From: Flavobacteriaceae bacterium
GTDB lineage: Bacteria > Bacteroidota > Bacteroidia > Flavobacteriales > Flavobacteriaceae
Direction: 5' to 3'
Length of the DNA stretch: 49,544 bases
Assembly: GCA_021151665.1 (NCBI GenBank)
Contig: JAGKWW010000022.1
Location: forward strand, 1 to 49,544
The notes under the pieces are model-generated. The model worked only from the letters and a program-made list of their open reading frames with translations. It was not told the DNA's origin and did no database searches. The position numbers were made by a program, and so were the translations under genes. Every line of letters starts with the position of its first letter. The stretch's first letter is position 1. Of this stretch, positions 40,981 to 49,544 are shown piece by piece.

Positions 40981-41502
40981 ATGGCACAGGAAACAGAATC
41001 GAATGAAATAGTAAACCGCGTAGCCAACAGCGCGTTGCAGGTTTTTGACCTCGAGGATTATTACCCCGAAGGCGACCGCGTGGCGCTCGATATTTCGCAG
41101 TGGCTATGGCAGGGTTTTGTACTTCGGGAAAAAGAATTCCGCGATGCGCTAAAGGAATCCGACTGGCAGCAGTTTTCCGGAAGTTATGTAGCGCTTTATT
41201 GCAGTACCGATGCTATTGTCCCGGCATGGGCTTATATGCTCATAACGGTTTACTTACAGCCTTATGCAAAATTTGTCGCCCAGGGTGGTGTTGAGGAACT
41301 GCAGGCTAACCTGTATACGCAACTCCTTGAAAAAGTAGATTATACCCCTTTCGAAGGTAAGCCTGTTATCATAAAAGGGTGCTCTAAAAAGCCGGTTCCG
41401 CAGGAGGCCTATGTAATGGCGGCACAAAAATTGATGCCTTATGCCAAAAGCATCATGTTCGGCGAAGCCTGCTCATCGGTGCCTTTGTTCAAAAAGAAAT
41501 AG
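40981..41502 (+). CDS. DUF2480 family protein
   Basis: 173 residues. 'IVNRVANSALQVFDLEDYYPEGDRVALDISQWLWQGFVLREKEFR' is the start of the Bacteroidota family DUF2480, whose genes regularly lie beside SUF genes. No catalytic motif is visible; one conserved Cys pair region near 'IKGCSKKPVPQEAYV'. Probable SUF-associated accessory protein, but this is context, not activity. The next gene starts 18 bp after the stop. Confidence 0.9.
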   Translation: MAQETESNEIVNRVANSALQVFDLEDYYPEGDRVALDISQWLWQGFVLREKEFRDALKESDWQQFSGSYVALYCSTDAIVPAWAYMLITVYLQPYAKFVAQGGVEELQANLYTQLLEKVDYTPFEGKPVIIKGCSKKPVPQEAYVMAAQKLMPYAKSIMFGEACSSVPLFKKK

Positions 41503-41520
41503 CGAACTAAAACCTCTACC

Positions 41521-42414
41521 ATGAAAAGAACGCTCCTCCTTTTAGCCCTTATCTTTGGCGTTTCATTTGCAAATGCGCAGGACGAAGACAAAGATAACCC
41601 GGCTTCTGACAATGACACTATCGGCCCCTGGACAGCCCGTGGCAATGCTTCGCTGATGTTTAATCAGTCTACGTTCAACAATTGGCTTGCCGGCGGCGAA
41701 AACAACATTTCAGGTACGGCCGGGCTAAACTACGATGTTAACTATAAGAAAGGCGACTGGACCTGGGACAATAAGTTCATCGGTTCCTACGGTATTGTGA
41801 AGACGCGTACCAGTGCTTTCGCAAAAAAAACGGATGACCGCCTGCTTATAAATTCGATTGTCGGAAAACAAATATCCAGGTACTGGTACTATTCAGGATT
41901 CCTGAATTTCCGCACGCAGTTTACCAAGGGCTACAATTACAGCCGAGACGAAAATGATGTGGAGGTACGGGAAGAATATACTAATTTTTTCTCGCCGGCA
42001 TATCTTTCAATAGGGCCCGGTTTCTTTTTTAAAAGGAATGATAACTTTAAGGTCAACCTTTCGCCGGCAGCCTCTAAGTTTACATTTGTCGACCGGAATT
42101 TTACGTTGCCAAACGAAGCTTATTTTGGGGTAAAGGAAGGCAAGTGGATGCGTTATGAATTGGGTATGAATGCATCGGCTTACTACAAGCTCGATATTAT
42201 CGCAAACGTAACGCTCGAGAACATCCTGAATCTTTACTCTAATTATCTCGAAGACCCGCAGAATGTGGATATCGATTACCAGCTCAATGTCGTGATGAAG
42301 ATCAACCGGTACCTTTCTACTAATATATCCTTCCAGACCATTTATGACGATAACGCGTTTAAAGGCTTCCAGGTGCGCCAGGTTTTTGGCGTGGCGGTAA
42401 ACTACGGGTTTTAG
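41521..42414 (+). CDS. DUF3078 outer-membrane beta-barrel-like protein
   Basis: 297 residues with signal peptide (about 1-19, 'VSFANA' before QDED). 'WTARGNASLMFNQSTFNNWLAGGENNISGTAGLNYDVNYKKGDWTWDNKF' is the start of the DUF3078 domain, a predicted outer-membrane barrel with alternating hydrophobic strands and a C-terminal aromatic residue ('VNYGF'). Function unknown. It closes the SUF-adjacent unit and is followed by a hairpin terminator. Confidence 0.9.
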   Translation: MKRTLLLLALIFGVSFANAQDEDKDNPASDNDTIGPWTARGNASLMFNQSTFNNWLAGGENNISGTAGLNYDVNYKKGDWTWDNKFIGSYGIVKTRTSAFAKKTDDRLLINSIVGKQISRYWYYSGFLNFRTQFTKGYNYSRDENDVEVREEYTNFFSPAYLSIGPGFFFKRNDNFKVNLSPAASKFTFVDRNFTLPNEAYFGVKEGKWMRYELGMNASAYYKLDIIANVTLENILNLYSNYLEDPQNVDIDYQLNVVMKINRYLSTNISFQTIYDDNAFKGFQVRQVFGVAVNYGF

Positions 42415-42436
42415 CCGATAATTGCTTATACAACGA

Positions 42437-42460
42437 AAAAAGCCCCGCTAGGGGCTTTTT
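42437..42460. terminator. Bidirectional terminator
   Basis: Perfect 10-bp stem AAAAAGCCCC / GGGGCTTTTT with loop GCTA. It lies between the convergent DUF3078 and MFS genes (MFS stop at 42463). Confidence 0.9.
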
Positions 42461-42462
42461 CT

Positions 42463-43749
42463 TTATATTTCGGTTAGGGGAATATTATCATCCGGCAGTT
42501 GCTGTCCGGGCTTTTCTTCTTTTACCCGCGACTGGATCATCCGGTTTACCCTGTACATTAAAAATATACTTAGCAGGGTTATTCCGGATACAATGTATCC
42601 TAATGTTTCGTAATGCTCTAAGGGGCTGGTATGCGTTCGCTGAACCACAATGGTTCCCGCTGCTGCTGCTGCAATTCCTCCCGCTATCATTTGCAATGAA
42701 GAGTTGATGCTCATGAAGGCGCCCCTGTCCTGCATTTCGGGCACCGCGGTAACCATAGCGGTGGATGGAACCATACGGCCCGTAATGCCTACCATCATTA
42801 AAATATTGAAAGCGATAACCAGCCATAACGGCGACACCGAGAAGCGGGTGTAGATAAGTACTACCGCAATCATCCAAAAGCACGATACCGCAAACAGCCT
42901 GAACTTATCTACCTTATCCGCCAACTTTCCCATAAACGGCATGATGATAAGCGTGGCAATACCGGCGCACATAAATACCAGGGGCAGCTGCTCGTTGGTA
43001 ATTTGGAGGTTATTGATAGCAAACGCACTACCAAAGGGCATCATCATAAATCCGCCGATAGAAAGTAGGGCAGTAGCGGTAAAACCGATTCGGTAGTCCC
43101 GTTTTGCAATCGTATGGATGAGGTGGGAGAATGCGTTTTTGTCTTTTTTTACGGCAAGGTGATAGGTAACCGGTTTCAATTTAGCAATGATCAGGAAAAT
43201 AATGATTGTGGCCATCGCTGCTATCCAAAGGAAAGGCATGTGCCAGTTCCATTTACCTGCAAGGTAGAGCCCTATAGGAATACCTAATACCTGGCTTGCG
43301 CCGAAGCCCATCTGGATAAAGCCCATAACGCGGCCGCGTTGTTGTATGGCAAACAGGTCGGCGATAATGGCCATTGAAATAGATCCGATTACGCCCCCGA
43401 AAATTCCGGTAATTACGCGGGCTATAACAAGCATTTCGTATGAGGTTACCACGCCGCAGAGTACGGTACCGAGAATGAATCCTGTGTAAAAGAATACCAG
43501 TAATTTTTTTCGGTCAAATTTGTCGGCAAATCCTGCAGTCAGTAGTCCCGACGCACCGGCGCTAAATGCATAGGCCGAAACGGCGATACCAAACTGGCTG
43601 GGTTCCATTTTTAGGCTTTTCATGAGGATATCACCCAATGGCGACATGACCATAAAGTCAAGCACAACGGTAAATTGTGTGATAGCCAGGATGAAAATAA
43701 CAAACTTTTGGTAGCCGGTGAGAGCTGCCGGTTCTGTAGTAGAGGTCAT
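42463..43749 (-). CDS. MFS transporter (drug or sugar efflux type)
   Basis: 428 residues with 12 predicted membrane helices; 'MTSTTEPAALTGYQKFVIFILAITQFTVVLDFMVMSPLGDILM' opens helix 1, and 'GFADKFDRKKLLVFFYTG' is the MFS motif A in loop 2-3. The second half carries the related 'GKLADKVDKFRLFAV'. Motif C-type Gly-rich helix 5 ('GAASQVLGIPIGL'). An exporter of the AraJ/DHA1 type is likely, but the substrate cannot be read. The gene is single, with no clear promoter. Confidence 0.9.
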   Translation of the reverse strand: MTSTTEPAALTGYQKFVIFILAITQFTVVLDFMVMSPLGDILMKSLKMEPSQFGIAVSAYAFSAGASGLLTAGFADKFDRKKLLVFFYTGFILGTVLCGVVTSYEMLVIARVITGIFGGVIGSISMAIIADLFAIQQRGRVMGFIQMGFGASQVLGIPIGLYLAGKWNWHMPFLWIAAMATIIIFLIIAKLKPVTYHLAVKKDKNAFSHLIHTIAKRDYRIGFTATALLSIGGFMMMPFGSAFAINNLQITNEQLPLVFMCAGIATLIIMPFMGKLADKVDKFRLFAVSCFWMIAVVLIYTRFSVSPLWLVIAFNILMMVGITGRMVPSTAMVTAVPEMQDRGAFMSINSSLQMIAGGIAAAAAGTIVVQRTHTSPLEHYETLGYIVSGITLLSIFLMYRVNRMIQSRVKEEKPGQQLPDDNIPLTEI

Positions 43750-43927
43750 AGTGGTAGTGGTGATTAGCTTGATAGAATGTGCTGATATAACATCTGTTGT
43801 AAAATTAGAATGTTTTGACTTATGAAATTTACGCGAGGTTAAAATTTTGGGTAAAATTTAGTTGAGGCCATTGGCCCTCCAACCCGCATCCCTGACCAAT
43901 CAACCCTCAATTTATAATCATATACCA

Positions 43928-43953
43928 AAAAAGCAGCCCGGAGGCTGCTTTTT
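43928..43953 (-). terminator. Terminator of the type IX cluster
   Basis: Perfect 11-bp stem AAAAAGCAGCC / GGCTGCTTTTT with loop CGGA, 18 bp beyond the original OmpA stop (43972). Minus-strand T-run. Confidence 0.85.
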
Positions 43954-43971
43954 GTATTGGCTGGTTTGTGA

Positions 43972-45608
43972 TTATTTCTTCACGATCAGGAACTCGCTTC
44001 GCCTGTTCTGTGCGTGCTGTTCTTCGGTACAGTTATCACCGCAAGCCACTTTTGGCTCGCTCTCGCCATAGCCTTTGCCTGATCTTCGGTAATGATCTTC
44101 TCTATCGGGTTCATCGAGGCATCAATGTTCACCGTGCCGCCTTTTGTCTTGGCAATAGGGAAGGTACTGTTCTCATACCCTTCTGCCGCCACCTGTATGG
44201 TGTAGGCCCTGTCGCAGTCTATCTCGTAAGTGATCTTTCCGTCGGCCGCAGTAGTGCGGGTTTCGATCACGTTATTCTTCTCATCAAGTATCGCCACTTT
44301 GGCCGATGCCAGGGGCTGGCCTGTGTTGGCATCCTTTACAAATACGATGGCTTCTACCCCGCATACCGGTGTTGCCGTGTAGAGCTGGTCTACACCCGAG
44401 CGGTTACTGGCAAAGAAACCAAGGTTCTTAGCTTTATTGAAGGTAAAGGAAATATCGTCCTGTGGTGAGTTTACCGGCATGCCCACGTTCATTGCGTCGG
44501 TGCCTTTCTCCATATCCATCACATAGATGTCCATACCGCCAAAGCCCTTGCGCCCGTCAGAAGAGAAGTACAGCTTGTTGTCGGCCGTCACGTACGGGAA
44601 GTTCTCCTTGCCCTCGGTGTTTACTTTGGTGCCCAGGTTTACCGGTTCGCCATAGGTGTTGTTCTCTTTTACCTCTACCTTCCAGATATCGCTGTCCCCT
44701 ATAGAGCCTTCGCGGTCAGACACGAAGTACAGGGTCTTGCCATCGGGTGTTACGGCAGGGTTTCCGGTAGACCATTTCTTGTCGTTGAAAGGCACGGGCT
44801 CGATATGGCCCCACTTGCCGCCTTCTTTGGTAGCACGGAACAGGTATACCTGGCCTTTCTTAAGGTTATTGGCCCTGTCGCGCTCAAACTCGCGCTCCTT
44901 GAAGCTCTCGCTGGCAAAGTACATGGTGTTGCCATCGGCAGTAACCGCCACAGGCCCGTCATGGAACTTGCTGTTTACCTCTGCTACAGGCGTCGGCTCG
45001 CTAAAGGTGCCGGTGCCATTGTAGGTAGAGGAGTAGATATCAAGGAAAGGCTGCTCGTTCCATCCGTAGGTCTTGCGGGCAGTGTTGCGCGCACTGGTAA
45101 AGTATAGGGTATTGTCATCGGTAAGCACACCCCCGAAAGAGCTATACTTAGGGTCGTTGATATCCATCAGCTTCTCATCGAAAAGCTTCTCCTGGTTCCT
45201 TAGCTTGGGCAGGTAGTTAGGGTCTTTCATGAAGATGATGGCACGCTGGTCCTGCGGGGCCATGGAGGCAAAAGCCTGCATCTGCTTGTTGGCCTCGTCA
45301 TAGCGGCCTTCGGCCTTAAGCATCTGGGCATACTGGTAATGGGTCTCGGCATCCTGAGGGGTCTCAATAGCCTTGGCATACCATTTTACAGCCTCCTTAG
45401 AGTTGTACACGTTGTAGTAGCTCATGGCTGCCTGCTTGTATACATACGGGTCGCCCTTGCCTTTATCGGCCAGCTTCTGGTATTCCTGTGCGGCCTCAAC
45501 ATACTCGAGGCGCTCGTATAGCTTGTCTGCGGTCTTGGTATCCTTGTTCTGCGCCGTCACGGCCATGCCAGCGAGCACAAAACTGAGAGTGATGTATATG
45601 TTCTTCAT
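43972..45608 (-). pseudogene. PorE-like TPR/beta-propeller/OmpA protein with deleted OmpA domain
   Basis: Original architecture: signal peptide 1-19, TPR-like helices about 25-125, PD40 beta-propeller about 150-410, CarboxypepD_reg-like Ig domain about 418-500, then a C-terminal OmpA domain. This is the layout of PorE-like proteins that anchor the type IX machinery to peptidoglycan. At residue 509 ('IEKIITED') the frame runs into nonsense and stops at 43986. In another frame, the same DNA (43972-44079) reads 'SGKGYGESEPKVACGDNC...RRSEFLIVKK', exactly the end of an OmpA domain, with stop at 43972. Roughly 80 residues (about 240 bp) are missing at the junction near 44079-44085. Without the domain it cannot bind peptidoglycan. 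Confidence 0.85.
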
Positions 45609-45628
45609 TTTTATTTGTCGCTTTTAGG

Positions 45629-46351
45629 TTAGAAATATCGTGGTGAGCGTGATACCTTTTTCGGGAAGTTCAGGTCAAAGAGCAGCATTACCTCGTGCGA
45701 TGAAGGGGTGGTTACCTTCAAATCTGAGAATACATACCCTCCCGTTAAGAAGTAGTGCGACACTTCTGAGCCGAACTTGCGCTCTGTACCATCATCATTG
45801 ATATCAAGGTGCTTGCTCTTTAGCATGTTGGGCACCGAGAAGGCCAGGTAGTAGTTGTTGGTGTAATAGAAGAACCCTGTACCTACGTTGAAGTAGGTGT
45901 TGTTGCTGTTCTCGCTAAAAGCCGGGTCGTCAGGCTGGGGTACGTTGTTCTGCCCGATATCGGTAAACAAGCCCACATCATGGAAGGTAAGCCCGGTCTT
46001 AAGCCCAAGGGCCAAACGGTGCTCGCCGCCAAGCTGGAGGGTGTAGGAGAAGTCGGCATACACGTTGTTCTCTTCCACAGGGCCTATCTTATCATTGATG
46101 AACGAGAGGCCAAGGCCTACATTCTTGCCCACAGGGCTGTGCGCCGATACCGTACCCGTAGTTGGGGCATCTTCGATATCAACCCACTGTTTGCGGTACA
46201 AAAGGCCCACGGCAAGGTTCTCCTTAGAGCCTGCATAAGCCGGGTTGATCACGTTCATATTGTACATGTACTGCGTGTAGTGGGGGTCCTGCTGGGAATA
46301 ACCTAAGTATCCCGAAAAAGCCAGCAGGGCAGCAAGGTAAATTTTCTTCAT
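45629..46351 (-). CDS. PorP/SprF-family type IX outer membrane protein, shortened
   Basis: 240 residues starting at 46351 ('MKKIYLAALLAFSGYLGYSQQDPHYTQYMYNMNVINPAYAG', signal peptide plus PorP hallmark). PorP/SprF proteins are 14-strand-type barrels partnering specific type IX adhesins with type B signals, and family members are about 300-340 residues. Here 'HYFLTGGYVF' jumps at once to 'SDLKVTTPSSHEVMLLFDLNF', where about 70 residues of C-terminal strands should lie. The join is in frame (near 45734). The 5' end is fused to the adhesin: the reading frame of the adhesin crosses the porP start. May fold but is probably defective. Confidence 0.85.
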   Translation of the reverse strand: MKKIYLAALLAFSGYLGYSQQDPHYTQYMYNMNVINPAYAGSKENLAVGLLYRKQWVDIEDAPTTGTVSAHSPVGKNVGLGLSFINDKIGPVEENNVYADFSYTLQLGGEHRLALGLKTGLTFHDVGLFTDIGQNNVPQPDDPAFSENSNNTYFNVGTGFFYYTNNYYLAFSVPNMLKSKHLDINDDGTERKFGSEVSHYFLTGGYVFSDLKVTTPSSHEVMLLFDLNFPKKVSRSPRYF

Positions 46352-49300
46352 TGCCATTGCTCTCCTGTCCGTGCCATTGGTTAGTATAGTTGGCCATACT
46401 GTATACTTCTCTTCCGTAGCGGTTAAAGATAGATAATTTTAACACATTAAAATCCGAAAGGTTAAAATTCTCGTTATCCCCGTCACCGTTTGGCGAGATA
46501 CCTTTCTGGATAAGGCAGGCAACCGAGTCTGGCGTAAAGCTTGCTGTTCCCGAACAACCGTCAGGCAAAGTAACGGTAACGGTGTAGGTGCCCTGAGTAG
46601 TGATCTTCACTTTTTGGGTATCGTCAATAACTGCAACCGGCCCTGACCATGAGTATGTAACTCCCTCCGGATCGAATGAGCCATCAACCGGATGGGCGGT
46701 CAGGTAATAAGCATTATTCTCACAATCGCCGTCAATCATTACATTCAACGCCGTAGTGTTAGGAAGCACCTCTGTCGACTCGGTATGTGTACAGCCATTC
46801 AGGCTTACCGTTACACTCACGGTTCCGTTCTCGTTGACCGTAATGGTACTACCCGTTTCGGGCGATACAACGCCGTTTACCATCCATTGATAAGTAGCAT
46901 CGATGGGATCAAAATTCGTTGCGGAAACATTAATTACAACCGGCTGGCCTTCGCAGCGTGTGTAGCCCGAGCCTATTGTAAATACCGGCAGCGGAAGCGC
47001 TTTCACCTCAAAACTGCGCACCCCGTAACAACCTGTTGGATTATATACTACCCTCGCATAGATCATCTGAGATGCTGTGCTGCTTGTATAAGGAGAAGCA
47101 ACAGGGTTACTGCCGCTTTCTGCATCGGCCTGTGTAAGGTGATAGGTAATCGTAAGGTCTGAAACATTTGTAGTCCCGGCAATTACAGCATCATTAGTAG
47201 TAAGGTCGAAAGAAGCCGTACCTCCACTAATGCACTGGCTGATATCCTGCGGTTGCTGGGTGATGCTTTCTACCGGCGGGAAGAACTCGATAATTACATT
47301 GTCTGTTGCAGTACAGTTGGCCCCGATTACACTTGCTTCGAGCATATAGTTCCCTGTTTCGGCTACCACCAGGTCCGGTCCGGTCTGGCCGGTAATCTCA
47401 ACGCCATCTTTATACCATTTGAAAGAGAAAAGTGTTGGGCTCATACCGCTTTGTATGGTGTGGCTGGCGTTAGAACATACTGCTGTCCCGTTTGCCACGG
47501 TAAGGTCGGCACCTAAAGTAGCGCTTCCAATATTAAAACTTCCCTGTGCAAGGAACACCGCTGAGTCGAGAATGGTATCGTCAAACTCGCCTCCCCTGTC
47601 CGCAATTACCATTTTAATATGGTACATTGTATTAGGCACCACACTTGCCGAAGCGGTAAGTTTCACGGTGCGTCCAAGATAATTTATCGCGGCAAGCGGG
47701 GCATCTATGTTGCCGTTGTATTCCGCGAAATATTCGGGATTTACCGATTCGCAGGTATTATTATATTCATTATCGCGAATGGTAATTACAGAAACAGGCG
47801 TTTCGCCATCAGGCAGCACGGCAAGGTTTTGAGTTACACCATTACTGTCTGTAAGCAGAAACGCAAAGCTATCGGAAAAAGAGCACTGGAAGGTACCATA
47901 TTCTTCAGACGCAAACAGGAAGTCGAAACTCATATTATCTATAAGCGGTACAAAATCGAACTCGATGACGGTAGCATTGGTAGAATTCATCACATCGCCG
48001 GTACCCTCCAGGATCACGGAATCAAGGTCATCATCACCGGGCCAGCTTATATCACCCGTAGACGCCTGGCTGCTTTCGGGCCCAACGGCATCCATCGCGT
48101 TACCCGTACTCAGGATAAGCCCTCCGGACATAGGGAATTGAGATCCGTTTTGGTTGAAATACGCAATTCCGTTAGGGCCGGGCATACCATCATTATCTGT
48201 AAAGTTTGTACCGGTAGACCATGTGATATTGCTTACCTGGGCACACTGCGAACCAATAAGAACATCGGTAATCAGCTGCTCTACAGAATACGTAGTGTTA
48301 TCTGCAGAGATGGGAGGGAAAGGCGTACGGATACAAACTTCAAAAGTGGTTGTTTCGCCAATCTGTCCTGTATATATCCTCAACTTATAAATCTGTCCCG
48401 GTATCAGCCCGCTTATATTTATCGACTGGTCATACTCATTACAATATACCGGCGTCAGCGAGGTGCAATCGCTGCCGGAATACAACTGGAATTTCATGCT
48501 CCATCCGCCCATGATGTTAAGCAGTGAAATGTTGTGCGTGGTTGCCGTGGCGGTAAACTGGAACCATACGTCATTAACCGGTGCAGTGTCGCAGGTATAT
48601 GCTTCGGCAGACATGGTTGCCCCTGTTACTGTACCGCCCACGGATTGTACACATTCGGTACCGGGGTTGACAGGTACTGTGATAGCGTCGGCACATTCGT
48701 CATTAGATATAATTGTCGTGAACGGGATAGGCCCGGCCCAGATGCTATTGGTGCTGCCGCATACCGCGCGCACATAAAACTCGTAGGTGGTACCAGACGT
48801 AAGGCCGTTAGCGGTATACGGGTTATCCGAAGTTACGGTTCCTGCCGCCGTTGGAGTACCGGTTCCGGCAGGCTGCACCACCACTTCCCATTGCGTTTCT
48901 GTATTACCCGGTGTCCAGGCAAGCTGGGCAGAAGTTTGGGTAAGGTTATTTACCGAAAGGTCATACGGGTCGGCGCACGCAGGAATTGCCTCCACATGCA
49001 CATCGTCAAGGTACCAGTACATGCCGCTGTCGCTTCCGCCGGGCGCATGGAATGCTATACGCACGGTTCCGGTATAAGCGGTCAGGTCGACAACTTTCTT
49101 AATGTAATACTCATTGGTGTATGACTGTACAGGGACAAGCACTGTGGTAAAATCGGCCGGATCTGTTCCTCCCGCAGAGAGGCGAACCTCCATATTTACA
49201 GGATACGCATTATCGTAGACCCTGTATTGGAAAGACAGGCGTTCGGCTCCGGTAAGGTTGATACCCGGAGAAACGAGCCAGTCATCGTTATTTGTAGTGA

Positions 49301-49544
49301 ATTCCGAATTATATCGTGCAGACTGGTCGCCCTCAAAAATATTATCGACGTCGTTATTAAGTACCCATTTATCCCAGCCTCCATTTACGTCATTTATTTT
49401 CCAGCAGGCTTCGGTGGCCGAATCACTATTAAAGCCTTCAATGAACGGGACGTCAAAGGATTCACATTCGGTACGGAAAAGATATGGCCCCACCCAAGGG
49501 CTGTTGCCGTTGGTACCGCCACAAATCGCGCGCACATAATATTC
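46224..49544 (-). CDS. Giant type IX secreted adhesin, N-terminus outside window, 3' end broken
   Basis: Open to the right edge of the window, 1106 residues visible (numbers from the GTG at 49535). Domain order: end of one fibronectin III repeat (1-20), MAM/choice-of-anchor-like beta-sandwich (about 24-185), fibronectin III (187-275), a Cys-containing PPC-like domain (279-402), choice-of-anchor L domain (410-670), Ig-like repeats (680-1000) and the type B sorting domain ('LIQKGISPNGDGDNENFNLSDFNVLKLSIFNRYGREVYS', from 1009). The sorting domain breaks at about 1063: 'HGQESNGNE' should be followed by the 'LPTGTYFY...' end, but the frame runs into porP and stops at 46224. As such it is likely not processed properly by the type IX system. 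Confidence 0.85.
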   Translation of the reverse strand, partial: EYYVRAICGGTNGNSPWVGPYLFRTECESFDVPFIEGFNSDSATEACWKINDVNGGWDKWVLNNDVDNIFEGDQSARYNSEFTTNNDDWLVSPGINLTGAERLSFQYRVYDNAYPVNMEVRLSAGGTDPADFTTVLVPVQSYTNEYYIKKVVDLTAYTGTVRIAFHAPGGSDSGMYWYLDDVHVEAIPACADPYDLSVNNLTQTSAQLAWTPGNTETQWEVVVQPAGTGTPTAAGTVTSDNPYTANGLTSGTTYEFYVRAVCGSTNSIWAGPIPFTTIISNDECADAITVPVNPGTECVQSVGGTVTGATMSAEAYTCDTAPVNDVWFQFTATATTHNISLLNIMGGWSMKFQLYSGSDCTSLTPVYCNEYDQSINISGLIPGQIYKLRIYTGQIGETTTFEVCIRTPFPPISADNTTYSVEQLITDVLIGSQCAQVSNITWSTGTNFTDNDGMPGPNGIAYFNQNGSQFPMSGGLILSTGNAMDAVGPESSQASTGDISWPGDDDLDSVILEGTGDVMNSTNATVIEFDFVPLIDNMSFDFLFASEEYGTFQCSFSDSFAFLLTDSNGVTQNLAVLPDGETPVSVITIRDNEYNNTCESVNPEYFAEYNGNIDAPLAAINYLGRTVKLTASASVVPNTMYHIKMVIADRGGEFDDTILDSAVFLAQGSFNIGSATLGADLTVANGTAVCSNASHTIQSGMSPTLFSFKWYKDGVEITGQTGPDLVVAETGNYMLEASVIGANCTATDNVIIEFFPPVESITQQPQDISQCISGGTASFDLTTNDAVIAGTTNVSDLTITYHLTQADAESGSNPVASPYTSSTASQMIYARVVYNPTGCYGVRSFEVKALPLPVFTIGSGYTRCEGQPVVINVSATNFDPIDATYQWMVNGVVSPETGSTITVNENGTVSVTVSLNGCTHTESTEVLPNTTALNVMIDGDCENNAYYLTAHPVDGSFDPEGVTYSWSGPVAVIDDTQKVKITTQGTYTVTVTLPDGCSGTASFTPDSVACLIQKGISPNGDGDNENFNLSDFNVLKLSIFNRYGREVYSMANYTNQWHGQESNGNEENLPCCPAGFFGILRLFPAGPPLHAVHVQYERDQPGLCRL

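Overview
This is a window from a chromosome of the Bacteroidota, most likely a Flavobacteriaceae (Flavobacterium-like) organism. The case rests on type IX secretion genes (a giant adhesin with a type B sorting domain, PorP/SprF, PorE-like OmpA protein), on Bacteroidota-restricted families (DUF4175, DUF4837, DUF2480, DUF3078), on Bacteroidota-type promoters (-7 box TAnnTTTG, -33 TTG) and on AT-rich spacers. I found no rRNA, tRNA, CRISPR array or classical insertion sequence. The window is mostly housekeeping DNA with a few accessory insertions.

Layout. 1-3.5 kb: a YtxH / holin-like / small-protein envelope cassette, then SPFH protein and gltX on the minus strand. 3.7-10.8 kb: plus-strand run DUF4175, ybeY, mnmG, a lipoprotein and a methyltransferase; three near-identical 16-bp palindromes (TGTTCCACGTGGAACA type) lie around the ybeY-mnmG junction and a fourth starts the lipoprotein gene. 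They match the ParB-binding parS consensus, so this is probably a centromere-like, origin-proximal region. 11-16 kb: OmpH/Skp-like lipoprotein, PIF1-type helicase with a C-terminal HTH, then DoxX, holB and an unknown membrane protein. 16.2-20.7 kb: pgk, a LysM lytic transglycosylase, DUF4837 lipoprotein and an ElaA-like acetyltransferase. 20.6-27.3 kb (minus): two tandem double-OmpA-domain proteins, Kup, S41 protease, DUF4349 lipoprotein and rnpA. 27.4-33.3 kb: LexA/CI-like repressor, a Gln-rich secreted peptide, M1 and S8 peptidases and an MBL-fold hydrolase.

33.4-42.4 kb is the SUF iron-sulfur assembly cluster: sufA, sufB, sufC, sufD, then a terminator and new promoter, then sufS, a lipoprotein, sufE, a DUF59 protein, DUF2480 and DUF3078. 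It carries two insertions: a four-helix-bundle (23S-IVS type) gene bounded by AT-rich inverted repeats between sufA and sufB, and a complete YoeB-type toxin-antitoxin pair between sufB and sufC, bounded by a 12-bp direct repeat. A gene-less hairpin of the same repeat family as the IVS boundaries lies between sufC and sufD.

42.5-49.5 kb (minus): an MFS transporter, then a type IX triplet of OmpA/PorE-like protein, PorP/SprF protein and giant adhesin. All three appear to carry short deletions: the adhesin lacks the end of its sorting domain and runs into porP, PorP lacks about 70 residues, and the OmpA domain is excised with a frameshift. The three lesions together suggest either recombination among paralogous triplets or an assembly collapse. 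The window cuts off the first gene at its 5' end and the adhesin at its N-terminus.
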